DNA of 25,970 bases from Oppiella nova (Eukaryota > Arthropoda > Arachnida > Sarcoptiformes > Oppiidae): assembly GCA_905397405.1 (NCBI GenBank), contig CAJPVJ010000413.1:1-25970 (forward strand), in the 5' to 3' direction. Positions 10,164 through 22,607 of the stretch are shown piece after piece; position 1 is the stretch's first letter; every line of letters starts with the position of its first letter. A model generated the notes under the pieces. It worked only from the letters and a program-made list of their open reading frames with translations, searched no databases and was not told the origin of the DNA. A program made the translations under genes and the position numbers.

Positions 10164-11372
10164 TCTGCAAAGCGGTAACTAACAAACGGTTCACGACTTA
10201 TAGCCTTCCCATTCAAGCTATGAAAATGCAGTCAAAATACTTGAGTAAAAATGGTAACAAAACTGATGGATATATAAGTGAAGTTCAATGCAATTCATTC
10301 ATAAATATATCATCTTTTCGTACGATTTGCTAAAACCTGTTCTTTCGTTCAATTTTATGGCTAAAAAGTTACGAAAATTTGCACCAAAAAAATAATTGCT
10401 TTATTATACCCTTTATATTTAATTAGTACTATAAAGTAAATAATTAATTTAAACGAGACTTTAGTTTTAAAGATTAAAAGGCATTAAAAAACGTATGGAA
10501 AACACTTTGATTGGGAAGCGAATTAAAGTGACATAATTCTCATCGAAACAAAATTTTTTACTATTTTTAATTCATTTAATTCATACGTTATTTTAGCTAA
10601 TACTGTACAGTACTATACCTTATGGTTGGCAAAAAATGATTATTTTCCAAACAACAAAATATAAAAATTCATTTCATTTGCTTCAAGCGTGAAGACTAAC
10701 AAAGGTTTGAAAAATTATAAGTAATTTCTCTCTCTATTATACGTACAGTCAATGTCCAATGTGTGAGAAATTTTATATTAAGTTTTTGCGGAGAAAAGCA
10801 AAAAAAATGTTTTAAACGCATCACTACTATTAGGAGTAATGTCTGTTTTTACTATAATTTGCAAATGCATTCATTTTTTCATTTGTGAAATTTTATTACA
10901 TACTCCACAAAAAGTGTGAAAATATATATAAAATAGCAATTATTGGGGGATATTATTATTGAGATGTTTGTGATGTTATATTTATTTTTGTTCACATGAG
11001 AAATGTGTAGAATATTATGTTTGATTTACTCTCAGAATATGTTATATAAGTTTCACATCAGAGATTGAATCCACAAATGTTGACTATTATTAAAATCTCT
11101 ATAATGAACCGAAAATAATTGAATTTTTACCAAAAATGCATAATTCCTAAATTGATATTTAAAAAAGGTCATTTTCAACTGTGGAGACAGGTCTTCATAC
11201 ATAAAAACATCACATTTTGTTGAAATGAAAGACAACAGGAAATAACATTTGGAAAAAAATTTATTTGCGATAATAGTGTTTGAATACAAGACTTAACTGA
11301 GACAACAAACTGATTGCTTCAGTATTTAGGGTCAGTTGATTACCAATTAAGATACAGCTTACGAAGCCAAAG

Positions 11373-11406
11373 CTACCAGCCCTGGCACTGGCACTGGCAC
11401 TGGTAG
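11373..11406 (+). repeat. (CTGGCA)n within a small hairpin
   Basis: Three CTGGCA units plus CTGG at 11382-11403, bounded by CTACCAG (11373-11379) and its complement CTGGTAG (11400-11406). Confidence 0.85.
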
Positions 11407-11600
11407 TCTAAATGCTCGCTCAGTTGCATGTCTTGTCATTGGGATTCGCAGGGATCTGATGGCAACACAATTACACCAGAATATGGTTCCCTTCCTATCC
11501 TGTGAACGCTTTCTTTGCATTGCATCGCATGACTTATTTTGCTTTGTTTTTGACAAATCCCACGCAAACACCAGCCTCTCTCCCCGACATATACCTGTGC

Positions 11601-11616
11601 TCTCTCTCTCTCTCTC
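11601..11616 (+). repeat. Short (CT)n microsatellite
   Basis: Sixteen bases of TC/CT. Confidence 0.9.
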
Positions 11617-12193
11617 AATTTCCGTCTTTCATAGATATTCATTACAATTGTGAACAAACAATGTGTGCAAAAAGTGGGTACAAAAGGTAGTGCGAGAATT
11701 AGTCCCCCAAACGTATATTCATTTAGAGACAAACAGAATCGCTATGTTTGCAAAAAACACAAATAAATGATTATCTAATAAAACAATATTTTAATGTTGA
11801 CGACAATTCATGTCGTTTAACAATACTATAATAAAAAAGTATTATATTAAGTGTTAGAATTTATTCATGGTAGAATACAAAGTTAGTTTATAATAACAAA
11901 CATTTTTAGCGATTTCTAATTTGTATTTCAAAACCTTTTTGAATAATGGCTTTTTAATTGCTTGAGCTTATTATGTATTTTTAAAGCGTTTAGTTTGAAA
12001 TAATTAAACTAATTTTTGAAAACTCTTTGAAAGTGAATAAAAACTGAGCGACAATTAAATGACTTTTTAAGAACTATTTATGAATTAAAATTTAATAATA
12101 ATAAAAGAGAAATATGTTTGTGACTAATGTTAAGTCACATTAACTATTAGTATATAATCAGTTCAAATCTTTCCCACCTGTCAGTGCAATGGC

Positions 12194-12332
12194 AGAGAGA
12201 GAGAGAGAGAGAGAGAGAGACTCCGGAGTGGAGACTGGGATAGCGTTTGGCTAAAAGGTGTTCATATAATCATATAATTCATATATTCTTCATATATTCT
12301 GGTGAAGAGAGAAGTTTCTGAGGGCTTTAATA
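12194..12332. repeat. Inverted repeat 3, left arm with (GA)n
   Basis: 12194-12220 is GA; 12221-12332 (112 bp, CTCCGGAGTGG to GGCTTTAATA) is the exact reverse complement of 13174-13285. It abuts the arm of inverted repeat 4 without a spacer at 12332|12333. Confidence 0.92.
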
Positions 12333-12387
12333 AAACTGCTAACTTTGTGCACACTTTTCGGAGAGAGAGAGAGAGAGAGAGAGAGAG
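12333..12387. repeat. Inverted repeat 4, left arm with (GA)n
   Basis: 12333-12360 (AAACTGCTAACTTTG to TTTTCGG) is the exact reverse complement of 16447-16474; 12361-12387 is GA, facing a CT tract at 16415-16446. Beyond the tracts the flanks differ. Confidence 0.88.
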
Positions 12388-13173
12388 CTCTAGCACTAGA
12401 TGGGCGATTCAAATCACAATCACATAATTAACAAATAAAGATATATCTAATCTGGAGTCGAGCAACAATTTCCTTTGCCCGGAGCCAAAAAGCATTTAGC
12501 AGTGAAACGCAAGTTAGCAAACGATTAGTGAAGCACCGGCTGCAGGAGTGAGACAATCAACACAGCACTGGGATCTACTGAAACATTAGGCCAGAGATAG
12601 GCATTGAATAACACATAATTTTAATGCCATCTTTGCTAATATGTTATTCATTTTCCCAAAAGTGAAAATAATGTTTAAAAATATTTTCAAGCATAACTCA
12701 ACTCAACGCGAATGTTGTGTTTAAGCATCTCTTAAGCTAAAAGACAATTGATGTGAGATCTACTCAATTACCATAACTTAATGATGATTGTTATAAAGGG
12801 AAACATTTTCACACTCATATGACTTCCCCCAATAGACACACATCTAATACACAGATTTCCTTTTTTCAGATATTATTTTTATGTCTCTAAGAATGATTAC
12901 TACTCTTAGACAATGTGTTTCATATAATAACAGTATTTGTATAGTATTTGTGTTATAGAGTGTAAAATTGACTATTTTTTGTCGATTGGGGGGACAGAGA
13001 GAAATTGTTGGCCTTTTCGGGAACGCCAGACAAAGAGCAAAGACAGTGGCACTCGAAGTATGAATGTATTCACGGTTTAAATTATAAACTGTTGTTGGAT
13101 TGCAATTATAATTGTAAGACTCACGCAAACATTGCCAAACATTGGCGCCAATTTATATGAAAACTGTGACGTC
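12388..13173. other. No gene seen; loop of inverted repeat 3
   Basis: With 12333-12387 this forms the 841-bp loop. AT-rich apart from a GC-richer patch near 12470-12570. No recognisable exon. Confidence 0.5.
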
Positions 13174-13296
13174 TATTAAAGCCCTCAGAAACTTCTCTCT
13201 TCACCAGAATATATGAAGAATATATGAATTATATGATTATATGAACACCTTTTAGCCAAACGCTATCCCAGTCTCCACTCCGGAGCCTCTCTCCCA
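13174..13296. repeat. Inverted repeat 3, right arm
   Basis: 13174-13285 mirrors 12221-12332. The outer CT is only a stub (CCTCTCTCCC), unlike the long GA on the left arm. Confidence 0.92.
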
Positions 13297-16200
13297 AAGT
13301 TTTATTCAAAACGATTTCAAACCATTTCTTTTGTCTCATTCTATGTTTAGATTAGTTTTATTAAAGTCTGAGAGACGTATAGATGAATATGAAGGCAATC
13401 TTCTAACAGTTTGCAAACACAACTCAAAAACATGAAACAGTAGTCTCGGAATCGGTTCGAGTGGATGTCATGAATAGAGAGATGTATTAGTCTTATAGAG
13501 TTTATAATTGACATTCAATTCGTTTATATTATAGGCAATTAAATGATGAATTATTATCTGAACTTTGAGTTGAGGATAGTATTAAAGATAGCATTAAGAA
13601 GAGCTAAACTAATAATCGAAAGACTTATTCTCATTATTAGTTTCTATTGAAACACCCCTTCCAGTGAAGCAAAGCATAAGAATCTTTCAATTGGAGTGCT
13701 TTTCATTTGCAGACCATTCAGACCTAACCTAACCTCTCAGACACCTCTCATAACCTAATGATAGATAGAAAAGCCTTCAATCAAAAGCCAATTGTGAAGT
13801 GTTTGGGCTGTTTTGGCTCATTTTGACTCATTTTGGCTCCTTTTCTCTTTAGCTATAAGCGGCTTATTATACGGCACCGTCCTATAGGCACCAGTATCTC
13901 TTTGGTAATCGTAATAGCAGCAATATATGGACTCTATTACAATAATATGAAATAATTTCGATGGCGTTCACACGCATCTGACACCAACTATGATCGACAA
14001 CAATAATAAATTACTGTATATTTATATTTACAATACATTACAATACTATTTACTGCATTACACGCAACAATCAAATCCGAGCACTAATACAGTGCACTAA
14101 TACACAGCAATATAGCGATATAGTAGGCAATAGTGGCACTCACTTCACATGCAATCCTAAATCAACTGCCATTTGTTGCCATCCATTGCGGTATTTGTTG
14201 TGCCAATGATTCGTACAACAAATTGGACACAAAAAACAAAGTATAAGAACATATAAATGCCTATTTAAGAGCATGCAACTTTTTGTTATTGTAACTTTTC
14301 AAACTTCAAAACTCTGTTATTGTTTCACGCCACCTAAATTAATACTACTTTTCTCACAAATATTACTAACAATTCGCAATAACTTTACTTTTTATTATTT
14401 TCTCTATTATCCATTATATTTTGGCAAACTATTAACTATTAGACAAATGTTTTGTCTGTAATTATTTTTGATTAATCTTCAAAAGGAATAAGTTTTGCAA
14501 TTCTTTTGATCAAATTTCATAACTATTATAACATAACAAAAATCTTGTTTTTCATTGTGTAAACTTAATTGAATGCCTCGAAAAGTATGTAAAAAGTATG
14601 TAAAATGCATTTCAAAATCTAAATAATAGCGCAAAAAGTTATTTAAATTTGCCTAAAATTTCACACAAAAGTGTTGATTTGATGTTTGGTATCAAATGTC
14701 ATATTTAAATGTATTATATTTAAGAAATCAATTTGCATTAAATGAGATTTAAAAACACTTTTGCAAAATGACCTCATTTTACATAATTGTTAAAATATTT
14801 ATATGTAATACACAGTGTATATTGTTAACTAATTTTAATCTTATTTTAAGACAAAATAACAATTGTTACGATGATTGGCATATCATGTTATCCGCAAAAT
14901 ATCAATAATAACAACTAATTTCACTTCAAATACAATACAGAATATGTTTAAAAATTACTATTATATCGCATAACAAATACTTTGTAAACATTATTGTAAG
15001 ATTTGTGGAAAAATTTTAAAAACTTCAATTGATATACGATTAGTTATATTAAGTTATCTGTTATATAAGTTTTATCCGTTTATTCAATGGGAAAACAACT
15101 AAATAGTAATTATACTGTATTTTTCAATACAACGGCACAACTGTTGACTTCTCACAACTAATGAAACAATTGTTGTCATAATAATGTATAACATTTATAA
15201 TTCACAAATTATTTGTTAAATGTGCCAAAATATGTCACAGAATATAACAAAATTATATGATATCGCATTTGTTTTTAAAAATATCAGTTGATATCAGTTT
15301 AATATACTGAACATGTATATTATATTTTATTAAAGGTTTCAATATATAATTTATATAATGAATGAAAATTATTTTATGAAAAAAGTTGAATATCCAATAA
15401 AAATCATTGAGACAGAAAACTTTATTCATGCTTATGTTTTATATGTGGTAAATATTATTTGAAATTATAATCAAATATTGATATTTATGGTCTAAAAGTT
15501 TTCAAATGCAATGCTATAGTATTTAAATAATAAAAAACTATCGCAATCTCATTTGTGGGTCTCGTAATCATTTTGTAATCATAAATGTTTCATATGTTAG
15601 ATAATAAGAAATCTACTTAAATCTAAATTAATTTTCAAATAAATTGTGTGAATAAAGCATTAAATAAAATGAATGAAAAAGTTATTAACACTGAAAGAAA
15701 TGATTCATTAAGTATTAAATGGATTCAATTTAATGGAACTCATAAAAGGCTAACTTCTCATAAAACTTATCACTTTATTAACGCTTTTTATTTATTATGA
15801 GTTCCCATAAATCAAAATGAAGTTAAATATTCTGATTCAACAAATGATTGTCTTCCGTAGAGAAGAGAGAAAAAACTAATTCACTGATCAAACAAATTAC
15901 TGACAACAAAGACATGAAATTAATGGCAAAGATTTAATTGTTTTCGGAAAAAACTTTTTACTGAATACTGTTTTTTTGTAGTGTTTTGGGAATCAAATTC
16001 TTTAAACCATGAAAAGAAACCGATAATTCTGTTGTTTGACTATTAGTTAAGTATTGAATGGAGAATCAAATGCGAAATAAAGTCAAGTGAGTGTTTGGCT
16101 ATGTTTTTGGCAATAAATCACTTTTTTGCGCTGATATCTAATCGACTTTTGAAAAGTTGACTTAATTGATCACTTCTTAAAAATAGTTTTGCCTCCCCTT

Positions 16201-16410
16201 TAAACCACAGGATCGGTCGGGCGTGAGTACCGATTACTACATTACTACTGCATTTAACACTAAAACACAAAATAGTCAAAGTGCGAGCCAATTCACAATA
16301 CATTTCAGTATCGCTCAGTTTAGGCCAAACAATGATATACTGTTGGGTTAGTCGGGGAACGACAGCTGGCAAATGAGCGCATTCAACAATACACAGCCCC
16401 GACACTTTTA

Positions 16411-16414
<4 letters not shown>
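13297..16414. other. No gene seen
   Basis: Over 3 kb, very AT-rich from about 14250 to 16100. It has short direct repeats such as GCACTAATAC twice at 14081-14103 and AAAAGTATGT twice near 14581. No RNA gene, exon or mobile element recognised. Confidence 0.5.
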
Positions 16415-16448
<34 letters not shown>

Positions 16449-16474
16449 AAAAGTGTGCACAAAGTTAGCAGTTT
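16415..16474. repeat. Inverted repeat 4, right arm with (CT)n
   Basis: 16415-16446 is CT; 16447-16474 mirrors 12333-12360. On the other side of the CT tract, GACACTTTTAGCTTT matches, inverted, the right flank of the GA tract at 17181-17210 (AAAGCTAAAAGTGT). Confidence 0.88.
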
Positions 16475-16694
16475 AGGGGAGTTTTAAAATGCGAGAGTAT
16501 TGTAGAGGACAGACATAAAAAGGCAGCAATTAGATGGCAAAAGCAAAAGTGTTATTATATTAACAGCGAAAGCAATGTTTAGTTAGAGTAATAAAGCAAT
16601 AATAAAGACTAAAGTCCTGAAAATTGCCGGTTTAGATGTCATCCTATGTTTTATTGTGTGCCAAACGGCGCACAATAATATTTGACTGCATTTG

Positions 16695-16697
<3 letters not shown>
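16475..16697. other. No gene seen
   Basis: Short spacer between CT tracts with a hairpin at 16651-16678. Confidence 0.5.
16651..16678 (+). other. 12-bp hairpin with AAAC loop
   Basis: TTATTGTGTGCC and GGCGCACAATAA flank a 4-base loop. Eleven positions pair normally and one is G-T/G-U. It is more GC-rich at the tip than its surroundings. Too short for a microRNA precursor; no function is claimed. Confidence 0.7.

Positions 16698-16734
<37 letters not shown>
16698..16734 (+). repeat. (CT)n microsatellite
   Basis: About 37 bases of CT between GCATTTGCAG and GATGAGTGCC. Confidence 0.95.
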
Positions 16735-16737
<3 letters not shown>

Positions 16738-17177
16738 GAGTGCCTCTCGGCTCAGGAATCGAGAGTCAGTCCTCTCTATTAGACTATTAAAAAATTAGCC
16801 CTTATTTTGGTTTTTAATATGAAAGCAATTTATTCGTTGAATTGCTATTTAAGTGTTTTGCAGACTATTAGCGAGTGATAATACTCCAGCACAGCATGAG
16901 GTACTGGATGTGAGACCTTTATTTATAAGTCACTGTTATGTTGCTATCAGTCCCTTCTAATGGGGTGTAGAGTTAGTAATTGTAGCGGAGGTTCGGCTCC
17001 TAAATGAAAGTTTCAAATTAATGACTCCACACCTGTTGTTCCCCTCTGTTTATACTATTACCCAAAGCATACAATCATTTAATCAAAATAATAATGTAAT
17101 AAAAATCAATAACAGTCTCTGATTTGAAGCAATCAATCGAAGGATTTTCTCTTTTATTATTCTTAAGAGACAATTGA

Positions 17178-17180
<3 letters not shown>
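16735..17180. other. No gene seen
   Basis: Mixed-composition spacer between a CT and a GA tract. GTTCGG near 16991 superficially recalls a tRNA T arm but no cloverleaf fits around it. Confidence 0.5.

Positions 17181-17210
<30 letters not shown>
17181..17210 (+). repeat. (GA)n microsatellite
   Basis: Thirty bases of GA followed by AAAGCTAAAAGTGT, a flank also found inverted beside the CT tract at 16415. Confidence 0.95.
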
Positions 17211-17214
<4 letters not shown>

Positions 17215-18814
17215 TAAAAGTGTTGGGCTCTCAATGAAGTTGAAGCAAGAAGTCCAAGAAGTCTATGAAGTTTTCTAATCTATATTTTCATACTATAAGC
17301 AAAACATTTGATGATAAGAGTGTTTGGCATTGAATACAAATGCCGTTTGTTGTGATTAATTATGTTAAAGACATAAATTCAATTAAGACTTTAAACAATC
17401 CTTTACTCAATAATTAAATTGATATCAATTTATATCTAGAAAACTACAAATCAACACAAAAAGAAAAGTTTCTTAATTTGTTTTTTATATTATGATGATT
17501 ATTATTGTTTAGTGAATGGCAGTGAAAATATTTCTCCCAAATTAAACCTGTAATTCAAAAGGCAGTCAAACGAAACGCATCGTCAAAAAGAGTCAATTTT
17601 CTCGCATTTCGGTTAAATAACATCCATTACAGACATTACAGACATTATATACAGTACATAGATATTGTATATTCAACACTACATTCATATACACGTTACA
17701 CAACATTACAGAATATATGTATTATAAATACGACTATAGAGTAAAATAACGAAAATAAAATAAATTATATCAGAAATGTTTTCGATTCCCATTTATTATC
17801 ATACAATTGTAATCACACATCAATTCCTAACACTATTATTACTAAACAAATGCTGTGCCACTGAATTGAAATCATTGCTTCATTGCTACCCATTCTCTAT
17901 CCGTAATTCAATTTACGAAACATTTTTGTTACAAATTTTCTCTCATTCTTCTTCTTTTTGAAACTTTTCATAACTTTTATGATTATTATATATTATTCAC
18001 GTTTTAATAAATTCTGATCGACTCAAGTCACGGACGCTTAACAGACAAAAGTGAATCCGAGTCTGAAAAAAGTGCTACCATTCCTACCAGTGCAACCTAC
18101 CAGTCCTAAAAGTGCTACCATTTCAGTGCCATTCAATTCATTGCTTTTCATTGTCTCTCATTTGGAGTCCAATTCTTTACACAAAATTTTTTTCAAGAAA
18201 AAACGAAACGAAAAGAAATTACTAATTTCACAAATGACTGCTCACATACACCAACAGCCCTCTTATGATTGCCTCTCCATCTCTTACTCAACATTTTTGC
18301 TTCAGACCCGAAGTCCCAAACACTACACAAACACATAAAGATTGTATTAAAACTAAATGTTATGTTTCTTTAGATCTCTAGATATTATCGCACAAAATAT
18401 TCATTACTATTATTATTACTGTTTTTCTCGCAACAAATCCTCAATACGTATTGATATGCGTTCAGAAAGTGTTTGTCAGAGAAATAGTCAAATATAATAA
18501 TATAATCATAATTAATGCCTCCAGAGATTACATTGCATTTGGATTGGCTTCGGATCCACTTTGGATCGCGTGATGAAAACTAATACTATTTCTCCGAAAA
18601 AAGTTCTCTATTTTTCAAAAGCGAAACCTATTAAACGTAAACGTATTTTCATTTTTTGATAATTTTCTTTAAAGAATATGAAAAGTAATTTTTTGTTTTG
18701 TTTGCGGAGACGACTAGTCCTGAAGCTGAATATGTGTGCAATTAATGACAAAATAGATGGGAACACATCGTCGCACCACAAATGCTATACATTTGCATCA
18801 ATTGCAGCCAAATA
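17211..18814. other. No gene seen
   Basis: AT-rich. AGTGCTACCATT occurs at 18071 and again at 18111, with CTACCAG motifs between. The longest frames here are compositionally random, with no domain recognised. Confidence 0.5.
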
Positions 18815-18815
18815 T

Positions 18816-18851
<36 letters not shown>
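18815..18851 (+). repeat. Interrupted (CT)n microsatellite
   Basis: CT tract with one TTT interruption. Confidence 0.95.
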
Positions 18852-20551
18852 CTCCGATTCCGGTTTAGGGGAGGAAAAGAGGACAGGGATAAGAAAAAAG
18901 CAATCGCACACAACTATAATTGTCTTTTTACTACAGTATGAATGATCAGAAAAGGAGAGAAAAGGGGATTTAGTTATGATGTCAATGCAGTGCATATTCT
19001 AGTATACAATATATAGGATCACTTGAATGCAAATTAAACATAATATTCATTCTCAATATAAAGACAAACTTGGCATTTGATGCCATCGTTTGTATTTCAA
19101 TGGATTGACATAAAGTGTGCGCTGAAGACATGACAAGAAGTGGAGGCATAGAAGCAATGGATTCAATGGATTCAATGCATTCATGGCTGGATTGACTTCA
19201 TTTTTACGGTTCTGTTGGCAATTGTATTGTAAAAGAAAGCAATCATTTATATTGAGTTTCATTTTCGGCACATTTTCTTCAAATAAATCGTTTGTTTTGA
19301 ATGTAATTCTTTGTATCATTTTATATATAATAGCAATAAATTGTAAATTATTTCGATAATTATTTTTCAAATTACATGCGATTTGTTTGTCAGGTCTATA
19401 AAGGATACCATTTAATAAATTTTATATTAATTTTGCTGAACATATAGTTAAATGAAAAATTAATAATAATATACTTTCAATAAACACGTTTCATTTCACT
19501 TGATTTTATCATTTAATGATCTTTTAAACTGTTTTAATAAATTGAATATTCATATTGATAATTAATAATAATAATTAGCTACTTAACACTTTATTAGCTT
19601 AACATTTAGCCTATTTTTGTTTTTAATGCAAAACAAAGACATTGGGAAATGTAATGAGAGTGCAAATGAACCGCAAAAATCTTAATTTGTTTTTGTTATT
19701 TTTTAATTAATGCAAATTATTTCATGAATTGCTAATTGAATTATTTAAAATTTTATGACTCAAATTAAGTTGATTATAAAATAAAATTATTTCCTTTAAT
19801 ACACACATAATTCTCAATTACCATTGAGTAAAAAAAAGATTAATTTAATTGTTTGTAATGTGGAAAAGCATTTATTTTCACTGATTATATAAAGTGAGAC
19901 CACAATTAATATGATGGGACAACAGTTTTATTGCTCTACATTTAAAAGACATTTGAATTTTCATTAAATATAAACAATTAGTTTGAAGTCATTTCATAAA
20001 TTAGTAGCAATTAAATCAAAAGATTGTATTTTATGGCTCAATATAGTATCAAGCTTGTATTAGGCTCAGTATAGGTTATGAACGTATTTCTGTTTTGGTA
20101 ATAGTCTGGCAGCAAATGAAAGTCAATCGCAAACTCTGGTCCCAAATGTTTATAAAAGCAATTTGAGTGCACAAACATAAAAAGTAGTTATTATTTTGGC
20201 GAATATATTGAGTGATCCCTAATTGCTATGAAAATAATGCGATTGAATGGCCAGTCGGTGGGAAATACTACAAAAATTCGTGTCGGCGTGGGATTGGGAT
20301 TAGAGCGACAAAAACAAGACAAACTCAGTCCATATGACTATTATGTAATCGATTCAGTCATGCATTACTACAGCATCTAAAGTCTCATAAGCGGTGCCGC
20401 AGTTGCACTGTATTTCCCATTCCTATTGCAACCAATTGTCTGTGACATCATTTAAACACATATTATGATTATATGATCTCGTAATTGACGGCACCATTAC
20501 CTATACCTATACATACAATATACCTGCACATAGGTATATCCAACAGACTCG
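18852..20551. other. No gene seen
   Basis: AT-rich, very so from 19370 to 20100. ATGGATTCA is repeated near 19157-19175. GAGACCACAATTAA near 19896 matches, inverted, part of the 128-bp unit at 635-890, probably by chance. Confidence 0.5.

Positions 20552-20577
<26 letters not shown>
20552..20577 (+). repeat. (CT)n microsatellite
   Basis: About 26 bases of CT, then GTCTCTCTATC. Confidence 0.95.
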
Positions 20578-20585
<8 letters not shown>

Positions 20586-21916
20586 ATCGGATCTTTGCAA
20601 ATATTGAAGGAATGAGTTTTTGTGACTGTTTTTTGTATTAATGTGAGAAATTTGTTGTCTATTATTGATCCAAAATAAGATCATTTTTTCCAATTCTGAT
20701 TCCCATAAGAAACTACACAACTATTTACAGGAAATCATTGTCTCATTTTGTTTATAATGGATATTAAGTCATATAATTATATAATAGATATTCTTAATAG
20801 AATTTGGTGCAACAAATGTAATCAAAGTGAAGTCAAACTACCTGTTTAGACATCATTTCCACATTAAATAGTCTTTTTTGCAAATCTTCAACTTGAACCA
20901 AACATAAGTTAATGCAATCTTTAACACTCAATGACTATAAAATACCCATCATTTATATAAAACTAATGTTTACCAGATTTTATTTGATAAAAACTTGTAT
21001 TTCTATTTTAAGAATGTATTTAATTTTATTGTTTAATTATAAAGTTGATTATCAAATTTCTCTTGTCTTATAAAAATAATTACATTACCATATTGCTATA
21101 GAAAAAATACTTTACGGTATTAACTTAAATAATAGTAATATTCTTTGAGGTTAAAGTTTAACTACACAGCATTAGTTTCTGGATATTTTACAAATTATGT
21201 ATTATGTTTGTAAATTCATCGATTTTTAATAACAACCTCGAATATAACTTATGTATATTTAAGTGTTTATGCCTTATGTAACAAGAATGCAAATAGCTTA
21301 TAAATAAATATATATTTCAATTGTTGTAATACTATATAATATATAGCAGTTGTAAAGCATTAGAATATTTTGAAATATGAGAACTAATACTTAATTTAAT
21401 GTGTTTAATAGTTTATGTATCGATAAGAAAATTAGTCAAGAAAAGGGCTTTTGTGATAAGTCAAAGACTATGCAATTATTTTTGTGTAAAAAGTGAGCGA
21501 ATATTGTGGTAAACAAATTATTTTTTGTCAAAGTTTTTAAATTTTCAATTTATATTTTTACTCGTATCCCATAAAGAAATTCATAGATTCGGGTATAATT
21601 TGAAAGAATTATTTGAACAATAATAACAATAATTAATTTATGGCTACAGTTAAGTATAGTTTCAAATATTTTCCTTTAAGAACTTCAGACTTAAAGCATA
21701 TAATTATATTTGACGTCTAGAAAGTCAGAACTCAAGTCTAAACCATTGGGCAGTTGTCCCAAAATTATTAGCTTTAACGAAATTGAATGACTTAAAAGTG
21801 AAGCAACAGTGAGACAGAGACTAAACTGTGAAATTGCTGTTTTGTGCTTATAACGTTTTGTTTGACTTTTGCACAAACTTTTAAAAGTTTTATGTTTAAT
21901 ACAAAGAAATAATGAG
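20578..21916. other. No gene seen
   Basis: Very AT-rich sequence without a supportable exon, RNA gene or repeat. Confidence 0.5.
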
Positions 21917-21943
21917 GAGAGAGAGAGAGAGAGAGAGAGAGAG
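21917..21943 (+). repeat. (GA)n microsatellite
   Basis: About 27 bases of GA between AATGAG and TCTTTTCATTG. Confidence 0.95.
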
Positions 21944-22541
21944 TCTTTTCATTGAATTAATTGAATGAAAAATATTTTGTTAGCAATACATAATTGCATT
22001 GAATACTACATATGAATACTCGTACAACTGATGATTTCTTTTGATGTTAAGTTTAGGTGCTTTGAAAAGAAAATTTTCAAAACTTAGGTTTTTATTGTAT
22101 TTGTCACTAATTAGTGTTATTATAGAGAAAATATTAAAATTATGAGAAAATTCTTTGACAAATGATATTTTAAACGAATGCTTTAAAAATAACATCTAAT
22201 TGTGAGCACATTTATTCACAAGTTTTCCTCTAATTTAATATAATTTATGTTAAGGACTCGACTCCTGAAGATAATTAACAAATGAAATGTTCAGCAATCA
22301 TAACATATAATACAAATATATTTGAATTTAATAGTAACCAATTCAATGGCATTTCGATTAAAAAAAAATTTAAAAACTTAATTCAGTTAAAGCCCCTTTT
22401 TAAAATTTATTACAAATATTGAAATTGTTTAATAAATGTAAAATTTATTCAAATTTGTTAAAAATTGACTTAAATTCTGGGAATCAACTTTAAATATGAA
22501 ATAACCACTTTTAGTAATAAGTTATTCCCAATACTGAATGA
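21944..22541. other. No gene seen
   Basis: AT-rich sequence, nothing recognised. Confidence 0.5.
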
Positions 22542-22607
22542 CTCTCTCTCTCTCTCTCTCACTCACTCACTCACTCACTCACTCACTCGTTCACTCACTC
22601 ACACACA
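22542..22607 (+). repeat. Compound microsatellite (CT)n-(ACTC)n-(AC)n
   Basis: CT to 22560, then seven ACTC units, one GTTC variant, two more units and a short AC run. The stepwise change of unit is typical of slippage plus point mutation. Confidence 0.95.

Larger units (their letters stand above)
10164..12193. other. No gene seen
   Basis: Two kilobases of AT-rich sequence with a CTGGCA hexamer repeat at 11382-11403 and a short CT tract at 11601-11616. Open frames here are short, mutually overlapping on both strands and low in information, so none is called. Confidence 0.5.

Noticed and set aside
10115-10333. 72-residue frame over the G-run cluster
   Set aside because: Its N-terminal Gly/Trp repeats come from the G-rich repeat; the rest is random.
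13723-13735. CCTAACCTAACCT, like the arthropod telomere repeat
   Set aside because: Only about 2.6 units; likely chance.
16118-16462. 114-residue minus-strand frame
   Set aside because: Begins in the CT tract; the rest shows no recognisable family, and the frame overlaps an inverted repeat arm.
16985-17000. GGAGGTTCGGCTCC as a tRNA T arm
   Set aside because: Stem and loop lengths are wrong and no acceptor, D or anticodon arms fit nearby.
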